Assembly: GCA_964437465.1 (NCBI GenBank)
Contig: CAYTGI010000029.1
Span: 1 to 8,622, forward strand
Reading direction: 5' to 3'
Source of the DNA: JAGQLF01 sp964437465
Lineage (GTDB): Bacteria > Patescibacteriota > Dojkabacteria > J137
DNA length: 8,622 nucleotides
The notes below the pieces were generated by a model. That model searched no databases. It saw only the letters and a list, made by a program, of their open reading frames with translations, and was not told the DNA's origin. Position numbers and translations under genes: made by a program. Positions 1-7,946 of this stretch are shown here, piece after piece (the stretch's first letter is position 1; each line of letters opens with the position of its first letter).

Positions 1-2124
1 AAGGGCTAAATTCATTTGTTTCTTTATTCCGATGTAATCAACAACTAATCCTTTCTCTTTTCCTTCATATTTACGATTTACTCTTGAGATTGTTTGTATA
101 AGCGAGTGCCTTTGTATTGGTTTATCGATATACATAGTATCTAAAAATGGAACATCAAACCCTGTTAGCCACATGTCTACTACTATTGCTATCTTAAAAT
201 TAGATTTTGGATTCTTAAATTGTCTATCTAATTCTTTTCTATAATCCTTTGTTCCAAGAATTTCGTATAGCTCATCTGGATCATCTTTACCTCTAGTCAT
301 AACAAGTTTAATTCTTTCCATTGGCTTAATATCTCTTCTTTCTTGTTCGGTTAATATTGCTTTCTCATCTGCTTCTTTAACATCACCCCATTCAGGTCTT
401 AATTCAATTACGTTTTTATAGAATTCATAAGCTATTTCTCTACTACTACATACGAACATTGCTTTACCTTTCACTTTTGAACCTTCTTCAATTCTTTTTT
501 CGTAATGTTCTATAAAATCTTCAGCTAAGACCCTTAGTCTATGAGGATCGCCAAGAATTGTTCTCATGTTTGCGCTTGCTTTTTTACTCTCCTCAATTTG
601 GTGTTCGTTTGTTCCTTCTTCAGCACATTTGTCGTAATATTCCTCAATCTTTTTTAATTCATCATTTTTTAGAATAACTTTAGCAGCTCTACCCTCGTAA
701 ACAATCTTTACTGTTATCTCATCATCTACTGATTCAGTCATTGTGTATGAGTCTACAATGTCTCCAAATACATCTAAAGTTGCGTCGATTGGAGTACCTG
801 TAAATCCAACATAAGTTGCATTTGGAAGTGAGTCATGAAGATATTTAGCAAACCCAAATGTTTTCTTGATTCCTCTGAGTGTAAATTTGATCTTTTGGTC
901 TAAGTTAATCTGACTTCGGTGCGCTTCGTCAGAAATACAGATTACATTCGCTCTGTCTGTTAATAATTTTGTGTCTTCTGTGAATTTATGAATTGTTGTT
1001 AAAAATACTCCTCCAGCTTTTCTTCCTTGTAGTTGATCTCTTAAATCTTTTCTACTTTCGACTGTTTTAATAAAATGATCTCCTACAAAACCTTTCGCGT
1101 TTGTAAATGTTTCTGAAAGTTGATCGTCAAGATCGGTTCTATCAGTTATTAAAATTATTGTTGGGCTCTTAAGTTCAAGGTCTCTCATTAGTAATCTTGT
1201 TAGATAAAGCATTGTGTAGCTTTTCCCACTTCCTGTAGCTGCAAAATAAGTACCTCCTTTACCGTCATTAAATTCTGAATCAGTAATCTTCATGTGTCGT
1301 TTTATATTTTCATGAAGTTTTCTAGCTCCGTAGTATTGAGGATAACGACAAACAATTTTTGCTTCTTTAGTAGACTTGTCGGGTATATATACAAAGTTTT
1401 GAATAATATCTCTTAGTCTGTCTCGATCTAACATTCCTTGAATTAAAGTATAAAGAGACTCGATTCCATCAACTTCTTCACGTCCGCCATCAACTCTTCT
1501 CCATGCATAAAAGAAATCATAAGGAGCAAAGAAAGATCCAGCTCTTGTATTTACTCCGTCACTTATTATGCAGAATGCATTATATTTAAATAGTTCTGGA
1601 ATATTTCTTTTATATCTTGTTGTTACTTGAACGTAAGCATCATGAATATTGGTTTCTTCTCTAATTGCGCTTTTAAATTCTATTACTACAAGCGGGAGCC
1701 CGTTTATATAGATTATTCCGTCTGGAATTCGTTTCTTTGTCCCATAAATTTCTAGCTGGTTTACTATTCGGTAAGTATTGTTGTCTTTTTCTGAATAGTC
1801 GATTAGTTCAATAAATATATCTTTCTTGGATCTATCCTCACGTTTTAAAATAAAGCCATCGGCAACTTTTTTCATTATTGCTTTATTACTTTCGTAGAGG
1901 TCTAACTCAGAATAAGATTGCAGCTCTTTTATTATTCCTTCAATTTCTTCGTTAGTTATCTCTTCATTCTTATATCTTTCTTTTAAATAGTCTCTAAGAT
2001 CATTTTTTATTAAAACTTCTTCTGGACTATCGCGTTGAATTTCATCACCTTTTAGGTGGAGAATATCTTGTTCAGCTAGTAGTTCTATAAAAGCTTGTTC
2101 GAGTTGTGCTTCTGTGAATTTCAT
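1..2124 (-). CDS. hsdR: Type I restriction enzyme R subunit (HsdR), partial: C-terminus beyond the left edge
   Basis: HsdR is the ATP-driven translocase and endonuclease of a type I R-M complex and needs HsdM and HsdS to act on DNA. The frame is open from the ATG at 2124 to the left edge, giving 708 codons. The N-terminal nuclease domain has a PD-(D/E)xK pattern: D135 in RIPDG, then E149-F-K151 in VVIEFK. The helicase follows, with Walker A ATGSGKS at 296-302, the DEAH box at 399-402, GFTGTP at 440-445, and motif VI QTISRVNR beginning at residue 677. The family is usually about 950-1100 residues, so the C-terminal HsdM/S-docking part is off-window. The start lies only 2 nt after the ATPase stop, with no clear Shine-Dalgarno, so translation may be coupled. 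A decayed copy of its first 48 codons sits at 3375-3519. The family call is firm; activity depends on a working HsdM. Confidence 0.96.
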   Translation of the reverse strand, partial: MKFTEAQLEQAFIELLAEQDILHLKGDEIQRDSPEEVLIKNDLRDYLKERYKNEEITNEEIEGIIKELQSYSELDLYESNKAIMKKVADGFILKREDRSKKDIFIELIDYSEKDNNTYRIVNQLEIYGTKKRIPDGIIYINGLPLVVIEFKSAIREETNIHDAYVQVTTRYKRNIPELFKYNAFCIISDGVNTRAGSFFAPYDFFYAWRRVDGGREEVDGIESLYTLIQGMLDRDRLRDIIQNFVYIPDKSTKEAKIVCRYPQYYGARKLHENIKRHMKITDSEFNDGKGGTYFAATGSGKSYTMLYLTRLLMRDLELKSPTIILITDRTDLDDQLSETFTNAKGFVGDHFIKTVESRKDLRDQLQGRKAGGVFLTTIHKFTEDTKLLTDRANVICISDEAHRSQINLDQKIKFTLRGIKKTFGFAKYLHDSLPNATYVGFTGTPIDATLDVFGDIVDSYTMTESVDDEITVKIVYEGRAAKVILKNDELKKIEEYYDKCAEEGTNEHQIEESKKASANMRTILGDPHRLRVLAEDFIEHYEKRIEEGSKVKGKAMFVCSSREIAYEFYKNVIELRPEWGDVKEADEKAILTEQERRDIKPMERIKLVMTRGKDDPDELYEILGTKDYRKELDRQFKNPKSNFKIAIVVDMWLTGFDVPFLDTMYIDKPIQRHSLIQTISRVNRKYEGKEKGLVVDYIGIKKQMNLAL
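1981..2124 (-). repeat. Direct repeat copy within the intact hsdR 5' end
   Basis: This is the intact partner of the remnant at 3375-3519, in the same orientation, with about 1.4 kb between the two starts. The similarity begins at the ATG itself; the sequences just upstream of the two ATGs do not align. The longest exact match I see is 25 nt, within codons 9-17. Recombination between the copies would remove the ATPase gene and rejoin RT to a full-length hsdR. Whether this happens cannot be told from the sequence. Confidence 0.85.
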
Positions 2125-2126
2125 TT

Positions 2127-3305
2127 TTAATCTGATTCGTTTAGGTAGTTATATAGAACTTCCAGACTTGAAATACTTATAAAATCATACTGAGAATTTA
2201 AAATTGAGTCTCCATCATATATAACTATACCCGATTTGGATCTATTCTCGTATACTTCAGAAAAAATTTTAAGATTTTTTATGAATTCAGTAGAGTATGT
2301 GCTTGAAGATTTTATTTCTATTGGTTTCAAAGAACTTCCATTGTCAACAACTAAATCTACTTCTACATCATTGCTATCTCTAAAAAAATATAATTTAGTA
2401 GAAAGTTTCCTATTATAAATATATTTATAAGCTTCAGCGATTACTAGGTTCTCGAATATGCTACCGTAGGAGTAATGAGAAAAGAGCTCTTGTTCAGAAT
2501 TTATCCCCAATAAATTACAGAGCAATCCAGTGTCATAAAAATATATCTTTGGAGATTTAATTAATCTTTTACCCTCATTTCTAAAGTAAGGACGTAATCT
2601 AAATGCTATAAAAGAAGCTTCTAGAAGAGAAATCCATCTCTCTATAGTAGTATGTGATACTCCAACATCATTAGCAAGGCTAGTTAAGTTTACTAATTGA
2701 CCTGTCCTTCCTGCCAGTAACTGTAAGAATATCTCAAACTGTTTTAGGTTTCCAATGTTCTTTATTTGTCTAACGTCTTTTTCTACGTATGTTGATATAT
2801 ACTCAGGATAAAAGTCTTTATAAGTTTGAGGTGTACTAAAAATTCTTGGATAAAAACCTCTTAAGATGGTTTTTTTTGTGCTTTTTTCGTGGGTACCATC
2901 ATTCTTTAATTCTTCTATGCTTAGAGGAAGAAGTGTGTTTGTTACAACTCTTCCAGCTAAACTTTGGTTAATATTATCAGAAAGAATTAGGCTCTCTGAG
3001 CCTGTAATAATAAACTCTCCTAAATTTTTTGATTGGTCTACATATACTTGAATCTGTGATAGTAGCTCGGGGAATTTTTGTATTTCGTCTAGTATAACTG
3101 GCTTTTCTATATTATTTATAAAGCCAACTGGATCTTCGGCAATTCTTCTTTTTATTGAGATATCTTCTAGGTTATAGTATGAGTAGTTCGGGCCTACTGA
3201 TCTAGCTATGGTTGTTTTACCAGATTGACGAGGTCCGACTATAGCAACCACAGGGAATTTCTTTATTTGATCGATTAATTTTTCTTCTAATTTTCTTTTT
3301 ATCAT
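2127..3305 (-). CDS. AAA_14 ATPase with C-terminal DUF4143 domain
   Basis: This is a complete 392-residue protein with the standard layout of the AAA_14/DUF4143 family. It opens MIKRKLEEKL, as is typical. Walker A GPRQSGKTT is at 24-32, Walker B VILDE at 70-74, and the sensor-like ITGS at 100-103. A helix-turn-helix-like stretch (LTSLANDVGVSHTTIERW) occupies about 207-224. The C-terminal part has a PD-(D/E)xK-like arrangement: E285 in FEN, E315/D317 in VEVDLVV, and E330-I-K332 in PIEIK. The cellular role of these proteins is not established, and a nuclease or DNA-handling role here is inference. It is not a standard type I R-M subunit. It lies between an hsdR remnant and the intact hsdR and has its own likely promoter, so it looks like a late arrival in the operon. 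The stop is 2 nt before the hsdR start. Confidence 0.93.
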   Translation of the reverse strand: MIKRKLEEKLIDQIKKFPVVAIVGPRQSGKTTIARSVGPNYSYYNLEDISIKRRIAEDPVGFINNIEKPVILDEIQKFPELLSQIQVYVDQSKNLGEFIITGSESLILSDNINQSLAGRVVTNTLLPLSIEELKNDGTHEKSTKKTILRGFYPRIFSTPQTYKDFYPEYISTYVEKDVRQIKNIGNLKQFEIFLQLLAGRTGQLVNLTSLANDVGVSHTTIERWISLLEASFIAFRLRPYFRNEGKRLIKSPKIYFYDTGLLCNLLGINSEQELFSHYSYGSIFENLVIAEAYKYIYNRKLSTKLYFFRDSNDVEVDLVVDNGSSLKPIEIKSSSTYSTEFIKNLKIFSEVYENRSKSGIVIYDGDSILNSQYDFISISSLEVLYNYLNESD

Positions 3306-3310
3306 GTTTT

Positions 3311-3319
3311 ATTATAGCA
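3311..3319 (-). promoter_or_regulatory. Extended -10 promoter for the ATPase gene, probable leaderless transcript
   Basis: The minus strand reads TGCTATAAT, a perfect TATAAT with the TG extension. It ends only 5 nt before the ATPase ATG at 3305. Transcription normally begins about 6-7 nt after the -10 box, so the RNA would start at or next to the ATG and have no leader. No Shine-Dalgarno is present between the box and the ATG. No good -35 box is seen at the usual distance, but an extended -10 can do without one. A TTGAAC upstream is 28 nt away, which is too far. In this AT-rich DNA a chance match is possible. Confidence 0.55.
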
Positions 3320-3374
3320 TATTTATGTAATCTGAATATTTAATGTTCAAATTGCATAAATATGGTTTGCTTTT

Positions 3375-3519
3375 TTTTGAATAGTCTTTTAGGTCGTTTT
3401 TTTATTAAAACTTCTTATGGACTATCGCGTAGAATCTCGTCGCCTTTTAAGCGGAGTATGTCTTGTTTAACTAGTAGTTCTATAAAAGCTTGTTCTGGTT
3501 GTGATTCAGTGAATTTCAT
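3375..3519 (-). pseudogene. hsdR: Decayed hsdR 5'-end fragment (codons 1-48)
   Basis: Reading from the ATG at 3519, this stretch repeats the start of the hsdR gene at 2124. It begins MKFTESQPEQ, where the intact gene has MKFTEAQLEQ. Over the first 34 codons I count 14 mismatches in 102 nt, about 86% identity, and 6 residue changes. Codon 35 is TAA where the intact gene has GAA. An extra A in a run of As near codon 41 then shifts the frame, after which GACCTAAAAGACTAT matches the DLRDY region. Similarity fades after about codon 48. It cannot make HsdR. It begins 6 nt after the RT stop, where an hsdR gene would be expected if the older order was RT then hsdR. It is a relic left when the ATPase gene came to separate RT and hsdR. 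Confidence 0.9.
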
Positions 3520-3525
3520 ATTAGT

Positions 3526-5253
3526 TTATAGTGATTTATCATTATTAAATAGTTCGAATTCAACTGGCTGGATAACTTCGTCCATTTCTTCAATAACTTC
3601 CATATCAATGACACGTATTTCCTTAATCGTTTTCATGTAGTTCCTTCGTAGCCAACTTGAGTCCCAAATGTCAAAGATTCCTTTGCTGACCGATTGACAT
3701 ATTTTGCTATCAAATTTGTAATCCTGATTATGTTTAATAATTACTCTTTGTAACCATATTTCTAACCACTCATTATTGGGTATTCTTCCAAGTTTTTCTT
3801 TTATTAGCCTGAATATCTCATCCCTTTCAGAATTATCTTCAATGCTATTAATAAATTTACTTAGTAGAGCGGCGCAGTGTGGATATACTCCAGGGTTATG
3901 AACAGCTATTTCTACAGTATATGAAATCAAGGTTAGAATATCTTGTTTAAAATAATTCCAATCAACTATACTCTTATATAAATTTGTCAATTCTTTTTTT
4001 AATACGCTGGCATTATTATAATTTCTAGAAAATTCTAATAAGACAACTAAATGGGTCAATGGTGTGAATTCTTTTGTAACTGGGTAAGAAACTTTCCACT
4101 TTAATTTATTCATTTTTATTGAATCCTCAATAATTTTCTCAGAGACTGAAGTTTTTCCTTTACTTAATTTCATACCGAGTTCTACTAAAACTCCTGTAAG
4201 TGCGTTTAGTACTTCTTCCCCTACTGCTTTTTCATTAGTAAAAATTCTATAGTCATCTCTATATCTGATAATTTTGATTTTTGACTTAATGTCTGTGCTC
4301 AGTTTTTGGCTCAATTCTACATCAGCATATGCCAATACTAATTCTGCAAGTAAATCTGAAAGCACATTGCCTTGGGGTATACCATTTGTCTGATTATTTT
4401 GAATACTTAGCAAATACCTCTCCAGCCTACCACCTATCGAATTTTTGTATTTATCTTTTTTCTTTTTATCTTTATTATTATGATATTGTTTACACCATTT
4501 TTTTGTATGCAATGCCCAGGGGATCGAATGAACATAAATACTTCCATAACAGTCTGTAACATCAGTTTTAAAAATATATCTATACTTAAGAGATTGTGAT
4601 ATGGATTCTTGTTCAATTTGTTCGAACCAGTTCGAAATATTTTCAGCTTGATCTGATTCATTTGAATAAGATTTTCTTGGGAAACTCTTACACTCTACTA
4701 GTGATTTTTTTTGAAGATTATCGAGCGCACTTACAATCTCGTTCCAATTTTCCTCTATCGTAATAATCCTAATAATATCAACATAAAGTACAGGATGAAC
4801 TATTTCAAAAGGCCTCCAATCATACTGTCCATCTTTATTAGATAGTAATTTGTAGTTAACCGCATCCATTTTTTGTGGTCTTTTTTCAGTATCTGACGAT
4901 AGAAAATTACTATTTTTTTCTATTTCTTCATCTAATGTATAAAGTAATTTCTCAAACTTTATGTATGGGGGTAAAGCAAAATTAGCATAACTCTCATGTT
5001 GCAAAAAGAATTCCTTTGCCTCTATATTGGTTAATTCAGTTATAGGAATTGATTCTATTTTATCCTCACTGAAAATCTTTCTAATTCTATTTTTCTTTGA
5101 TTTATTAATTTTTGTAGTAGTTAGAATATCTAGAACTTTTGTAATCTTTGTTTCAAGGGAATTGTAAGATTCTGAGTTTCGTATTGTTTTATAAACTAGG
5201 TAACTAATTATTACTGTTTGTATTAATAAAATTATTAGTAAAAGTCTATCCAT
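3526..5253 (-). CDS. Membrane-anchored reverse transcriptase, UG/Abi (defence-type) family
   Basis: This is a 575-residue RT whose polymerase motifs are complete. Motif A is FKTDVTDCYGSIY (D231, D234), motif B is GIPQG at 291-295 followed by NVLSDLLAEL, and motif C is YRDD at 331-334. A motif D-like LGMKLSKGKT lies at 359-368. The metal-binding aspartates D231, D333 and D334 are present. Residues 3-21 are almost entirely hydrophobic, predicting a transmembrane anchor with most of the protein in the cytoplasm. A lysine-rich insert (about 261-270) lies between motifs A and B. Residues 390-575 look mostly helical, as in Abi/UG RTs. The ATG overlaps the hsdS stop by 8 nt (ATGGATAG), implying translational coupling. 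I see no group II intron, retron or diversity-generating-retroelement context. A phage-defence role is inferred from family resemblance and operon position; the exact UG subgroup and any RNA template are unknown. Confidence 0.93.
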   Translation of the reverse strand: MDRLLLIILLIQTVIISYLVYKTIRNSESYNSLETKITKVLDILTTTKINKSKKNRIRKIFSEDKIESIPITELTNIEAKEFFLQHESYANFALPPYIKFEKLLYTLDEEIEKNSNFLSSDTEKRPQKMDAVNYKLLSNKDGQYDWRPFEIVHPVLYVDIIRIITIEENWNEIVSALDNLQKKSLVECKSFPRKSYSNESDQAENISNWFEQIEQESISQSLKYRYIFKTDVTDCYGSIYVHSIPWALHTKKWCKQYHNNKDKKKKDKYKNSIGGRLERYLLSIQNNQTNGIPQGNVLSDLLAELVLAYADVELSQKLSTDIKSKIKIIRYRDDYRIFTNEKAVGEEVLNALTGVLVELGMKLSKGKTSVSEKIIEDSIKMNKLKWKVSYPVTKEFTPLTHLVVLLEFSRNYNNASVLKKELTNLYKSIVDWNYFKQDILTLISYTVEIAVHNPGVYPHCAALLSKFINSIEDNSERDEIFRLIKEKLGRIPNNEWLEIWLQRVIIKHNQDYKFDSKICQSVSKGIFDIWDSSWLRRNYMKTIKEIRVIDMEVIEEMDEVIQPVEFELFNNDKSL

Positions 5254-6685
5254 CAGTCTCTTCTAAAATCTTATCTATAACTTTACTATCAAGCCTCACC
5301 TCCCCACTCACCAGCTTTGGAAGGAGAGTATCGCGGATAGAGGTTAAATCTCTATTTTCGTTTTCTTTACAAAATATATTTTCTAACAATGATTTTGCGA
5401 CTTTATTAAATATATCGTGTATCTTTTCACTAGGTCTCAAGATAACAGTATCTTTTATTCCCTCTGTAGTAAGGTTTACTTGTACTCCACTATTTGCTTT
5501 CTTCCTTTGCCTTTCAATTGTCTTATGATGATTCGATAATATGAATATATATGGATAATCAAGATAACTTGATTTCTTTAAGGAGAGCTTTCCAACTCTT
5601 TGATTTTGCACAAATTTTTCATTTACTGACATTAACGCAGTATGTCCAAGTATAGCCATATTTGATTTCATATCTGTCATTGCAATTAAAATATCTCCTT
5701 TTCTTAATATATATTTCTCTACTTCTTCAATACGTTCTTTTGGGAAATATGATTTCGTTCCTTCATAGTTGAACCCACCACCTCTCTGAATGTGTCCCAT
5801 TTTGAATACTGGGTATCCCAACTCTGGTTCATCAATTAATTCTTTACTTTTAAATGCGTAACCATTCTGAAAATCGCATTCTTGTCTAAAACTACTTACA
5901 GCCCACCCCTTTGGAACCCATCCCATCTCTTCCGTAAACTCAAACTCATCTGGAAATAAATCTTGAATGTCCTTCGGTAGTGGCTTTTTATTTTTGACAT
6001 TCTTTCTTTTCTCCAATTTCTCTCGCAACTCCTCCGGAACATCTTTTTTATTTTTTATTGCATTGTCAAAAACTGGATCAAAATCTACAAACCAACTTTT
6101 AAACATAGCCTGCGCCATTTCTTCTAAGGTTTTATTCATCTGTCGGTTAAGCTCGATCTTATCGTCTAAAGATCCGAGAATGTGGGCAATGGCTTTTTGC
6201 TCGGAGAGTGGGGGGAGGTTGATTCTGAAGGATTCAAGCATTCCTTTCGTTAAAGCTTTTCTTGTTGCTCCTGCCTCCGACAAAGTCAATAACATCTTCT
6301 GTTTCGTTGGAGATACTAAAGAGCATTGAAGATAATTTGAATCTAGCTTTTCAATATCAGGACGAAGAATTGAAACATGTTGGTTTACTCTTGCAGGTAA
6401 AACAGAAACATTTGGTTTACATACTCTTGCTACTGAGTCACCAGTAATATTTATTAATACATCATCAGTTTTTACATCTACATTGCTTAATTTATCAGCT
6501 GCCTCTTCAGTAATATATACTAGTCCATCTTCTTTAAATTCATTATTGTAAATGTTTTGACTTCTGATTAAACTAATCTCTCCTGTTTCCATATAGACAT
6601 TACTACCGCCTCTTGGAGTAGCACCACTTCCAATTTTAATACAAATCTCCTCTAGTTTTACTTCTTTCCAATCACTTCTTCCCAT
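5246..6685 (-). CDS. hsdS: Type I R-M specificity subunit (HsdS)
   Basis: HsdS holds the DNA-recognition domains of the type I complex and bridges two HsdM subunits. The 479-residue protein is full length for the family. Target recognition domain 1 covers about 5-155 and carries the common IGSGATPRGG motif near the start (18-27). The central conserved spacer (about 157-205) reads LPPLSEQKAIAHIL followed by LDDKIELNRQMNKTLEEMAQ and FKSWFVDFDPV. A charged linker leads to the second recognition domain (about 258-418). The C-terminal conserved segment follows, ending with DTLLPKLVSGEVRLD (452-466). The two recognition halves differ, so a bipartite asymmetric target is expected, but its sequence cannot be read from here. 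The start overlaps the end of hsdM by 14 nt, with AGGA just upstream, and the stop overlaps the RT start by 8 nt. No frameshift or stop is seen. Confidence 0.96.
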   Translation of the reverse strand: MGRSDWKEVKLEEICIKIGSGATPRGGSNVYMETGEISLIRSQNIYNNEFKEDGLVYITEEAADKLSNVDVKTDDVLINITGDSVARVCKPNVSVLPARVNQHVSILRPDIEKLDSNYLQCSLVSPTKQKMLLTLSEAGATRKALTKGMLESFRINLPPLSEQKAIAHILGSLDDKIELNRQMNKTLEEMAQAMFKSWFVDFDPVFDNAIKNKKDVPEELREKLEKRKNVKNKKPLPKDIQDLFPDEFEFTEEMGWVPKGWAVSSFRQECDFQNGYAFKSKELIDEPELGYPVFKMGHIQRGGGFNYEGTKSYFPKERIEEVEKYILRKGDILIAMTDMKSNMAILGHTALMSVNEKFVQNQRVGKLSLKKSSYLDYPYIFILSNHHKTIERQRKKANSGVQVNLTTEGIKDTVILRPSEKIHDIFNKVAKSLLENIFCKENENRDLTSIRDTLLPKLVSGEVRLDSKVIDKILEETDG

Positions 6686-7946
6686 ATCCTAAATTCTTTA
6701 AATTCTCAGAAATAATTTTGTCTAGCTTTTGTGATTCTTCCATCTGTTCATAAAGCTTATTAGTCAGCTCAGCCATTTTCTCTTCAAAAGGAATACCGTC
6801 ATCTTCTACTGGCTTAACACCAACATACCTTCCAGGAGTTAGAACATAATCGTGTTTCTTAATCTCTTCTAAACTAGCAGACTTACAAAAACCTAACTCA
6901 TCTTCGTATTTTTCTTTCGGTTCTAAAGATCTCCATGTATGATAAGTATCTGAAATCTTTTTTATATCTTCCTCTGTTAATTCTTTATGCACTCTATCGA
7001 TCATCTCTCCCATCTCTCTTGCATCTATAAACAAAGTTTCTCCTTTTCTATCTCTATATTTATCTGTCTTTCGCTTATTTTTAGTTATAAACCATAAACA
7101 AACAGGAATTTGGGTTGTGTAAAAGAGTTGCCCTGGGAGAGCCACCATACAATCTACCATGTCGTTTTCAATTAATTTTTGTCTAATATCTCCTTCTCCA
7201 CTAGTCTGACTACTCATAGAACCATTAGCTAAAACAAAACCTGCGGTTCCACCTTCAGATAGCTTAGAAACCATGTGTAAAATCCATGCATAGTTAGCGT
7301 TACCTTCAGGAGGTACTGGATAACCAGCCCACCTTGGGTCATCAGTAAGTTCATTTTTTTGCCTCCACTGACTTTGATTAAAAGGAGGATTAGCCATAAT
7401 AAAATCAGCTTTTAAATCTGGATGCTGATCCTTAAAAAATGTATCTGCCGGAACATCTCCAAGATTTGCTGAAATGCCTCGAATCGCAAGATTCATTTTT
7501 GCAAGTTTATATGTAGTCTCAGTTAACTCCTGACCATAAATAGAAACCTCTTTCTGGCTACCTTGATGGTTCTTTATAAATTCAATACTTTGTACAAACA
7601 TTCCTCCGCTCCCACACGCAGGATCGTAAATCTTACCTTTATAAGGTTCAAGCATTTCAGTAATTAGTTTTACAATACATTTTGGAGTGTAGAACTCTCC
7701 TCCACCCTTTCCTTCCGCTGCTGCAAACTTACCTAAAAAGTATTCATACACTCTACCAACAATATCTTCTTCATTATCTGCAAGTGTATCAATATTATTT
7801 ATAGTATCTAACAAAGAAGCTAGTTTACTAGTATCTAAATTTAGTCGGGAGAAATAATTGTCAGGAAGCGCACCTTTTAAACTTTTGTTGTCTTTTTCGA
7901 CATTATGTAATGCAGTATCTATTTTTAGAGCTATATCATCTTGTTT
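6672..7946 (-). CDS. hsdM: C-terminal catalytic part of HsdM, downstream of the premature stop
   Basis: This open stretch carries the methyltransferase fold. In full-length numbering, FYTP is at 173-176, the SAM-binding DPACGSGGMF begins at D196, and the catalytic NPPF is at 274-277 followed by NQSQW. The C-terminal helical part ends NLGYGKK, overlapping hsdS by 14 nt. No ATG lies near its beginning; the first plausible restart is a TTG at 7814, with no Shine-Dalgarno before it. Independent translation is therefore doubtful. Made from that TTG, it would be 380 residues with the catalytic motifs but without the N-terminal domain and the first part of the linker. Confidence 0.7.
   Translation of the reverse strand, partial: KQDDIALKIDTALHNVEKDNKSLKGALPDNYFSRLNLDTSKLASLLDTINNIDTLADNEEDIVGRVYEYFLGKFAAAEGKGGGEFYTPKCIVKLITEMLEPYKGKIYDPACGSGGMFVQSIEFIKNHQGSQKEVSIYGQELTETTYKLAKMNLAIRGISANLGDVPADTFFKDQHPDLKADFIMANPPFNQSQWRQKNELTDDPRWAGYPVPPEGNANYAWILHMVSKLSEGGTAGFVLANGSMSSQTSGEGDIRQKLIENDMVDCMVALPGQLFYTTQIPVCLWFITKNKRKTDKYRDRKGETLFIDAREMGEMIDRVHKELTEEDIKKISDTYHTWRSLEPKEKYEDELGFCKSASLEEIKKHDYVLTPGRYVGVKPVEDDGIPFEEKMAELTNKLYEQMEESQKLDKIISENLKNLGYGKK

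Noticed and set aside
3361..3410. T-runs as a terminator after RT
   Set aside because: The T-runs are on the plus strand, whereas transcription is on the minus strand, and no GC stem precedes them in the right direction.
3362..3640. Plus-strand open frame of 92 codons over the RT end and hsdR relic
   Set aside because: It is antisense to the RT C-terminus and the relic, with low-complexity serine-rich composition typical of shadow frames.
4329..4661. Short frames on both strands inside the RT gene
   Set aside because: They overlap RT motifs A and B, which are strongly conserved in the main frame; no separate gene is supported.
3526..5253. RT as part of a retron, group II intron or diversity-generating retroelement
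   Set aside because: There is no space for an msr-msd RNA upstream because the gene overlaps hsdS. No maturase or endonuclease domain, intron RNA ends, or template/variable repeat pair was seen.
5967..6329. Plus-strand open frame of 120 codons
   Set aside because: It lies antisense within hsdS; its sequence is explained by the hsdS coding frame and shows no family motif of its own.
5246..6685. Recombining or inverting hsdS (phase-variable specificity)
   Set aside because: No second hsdS, inverted repeats or recombinase gene is visible in the window.
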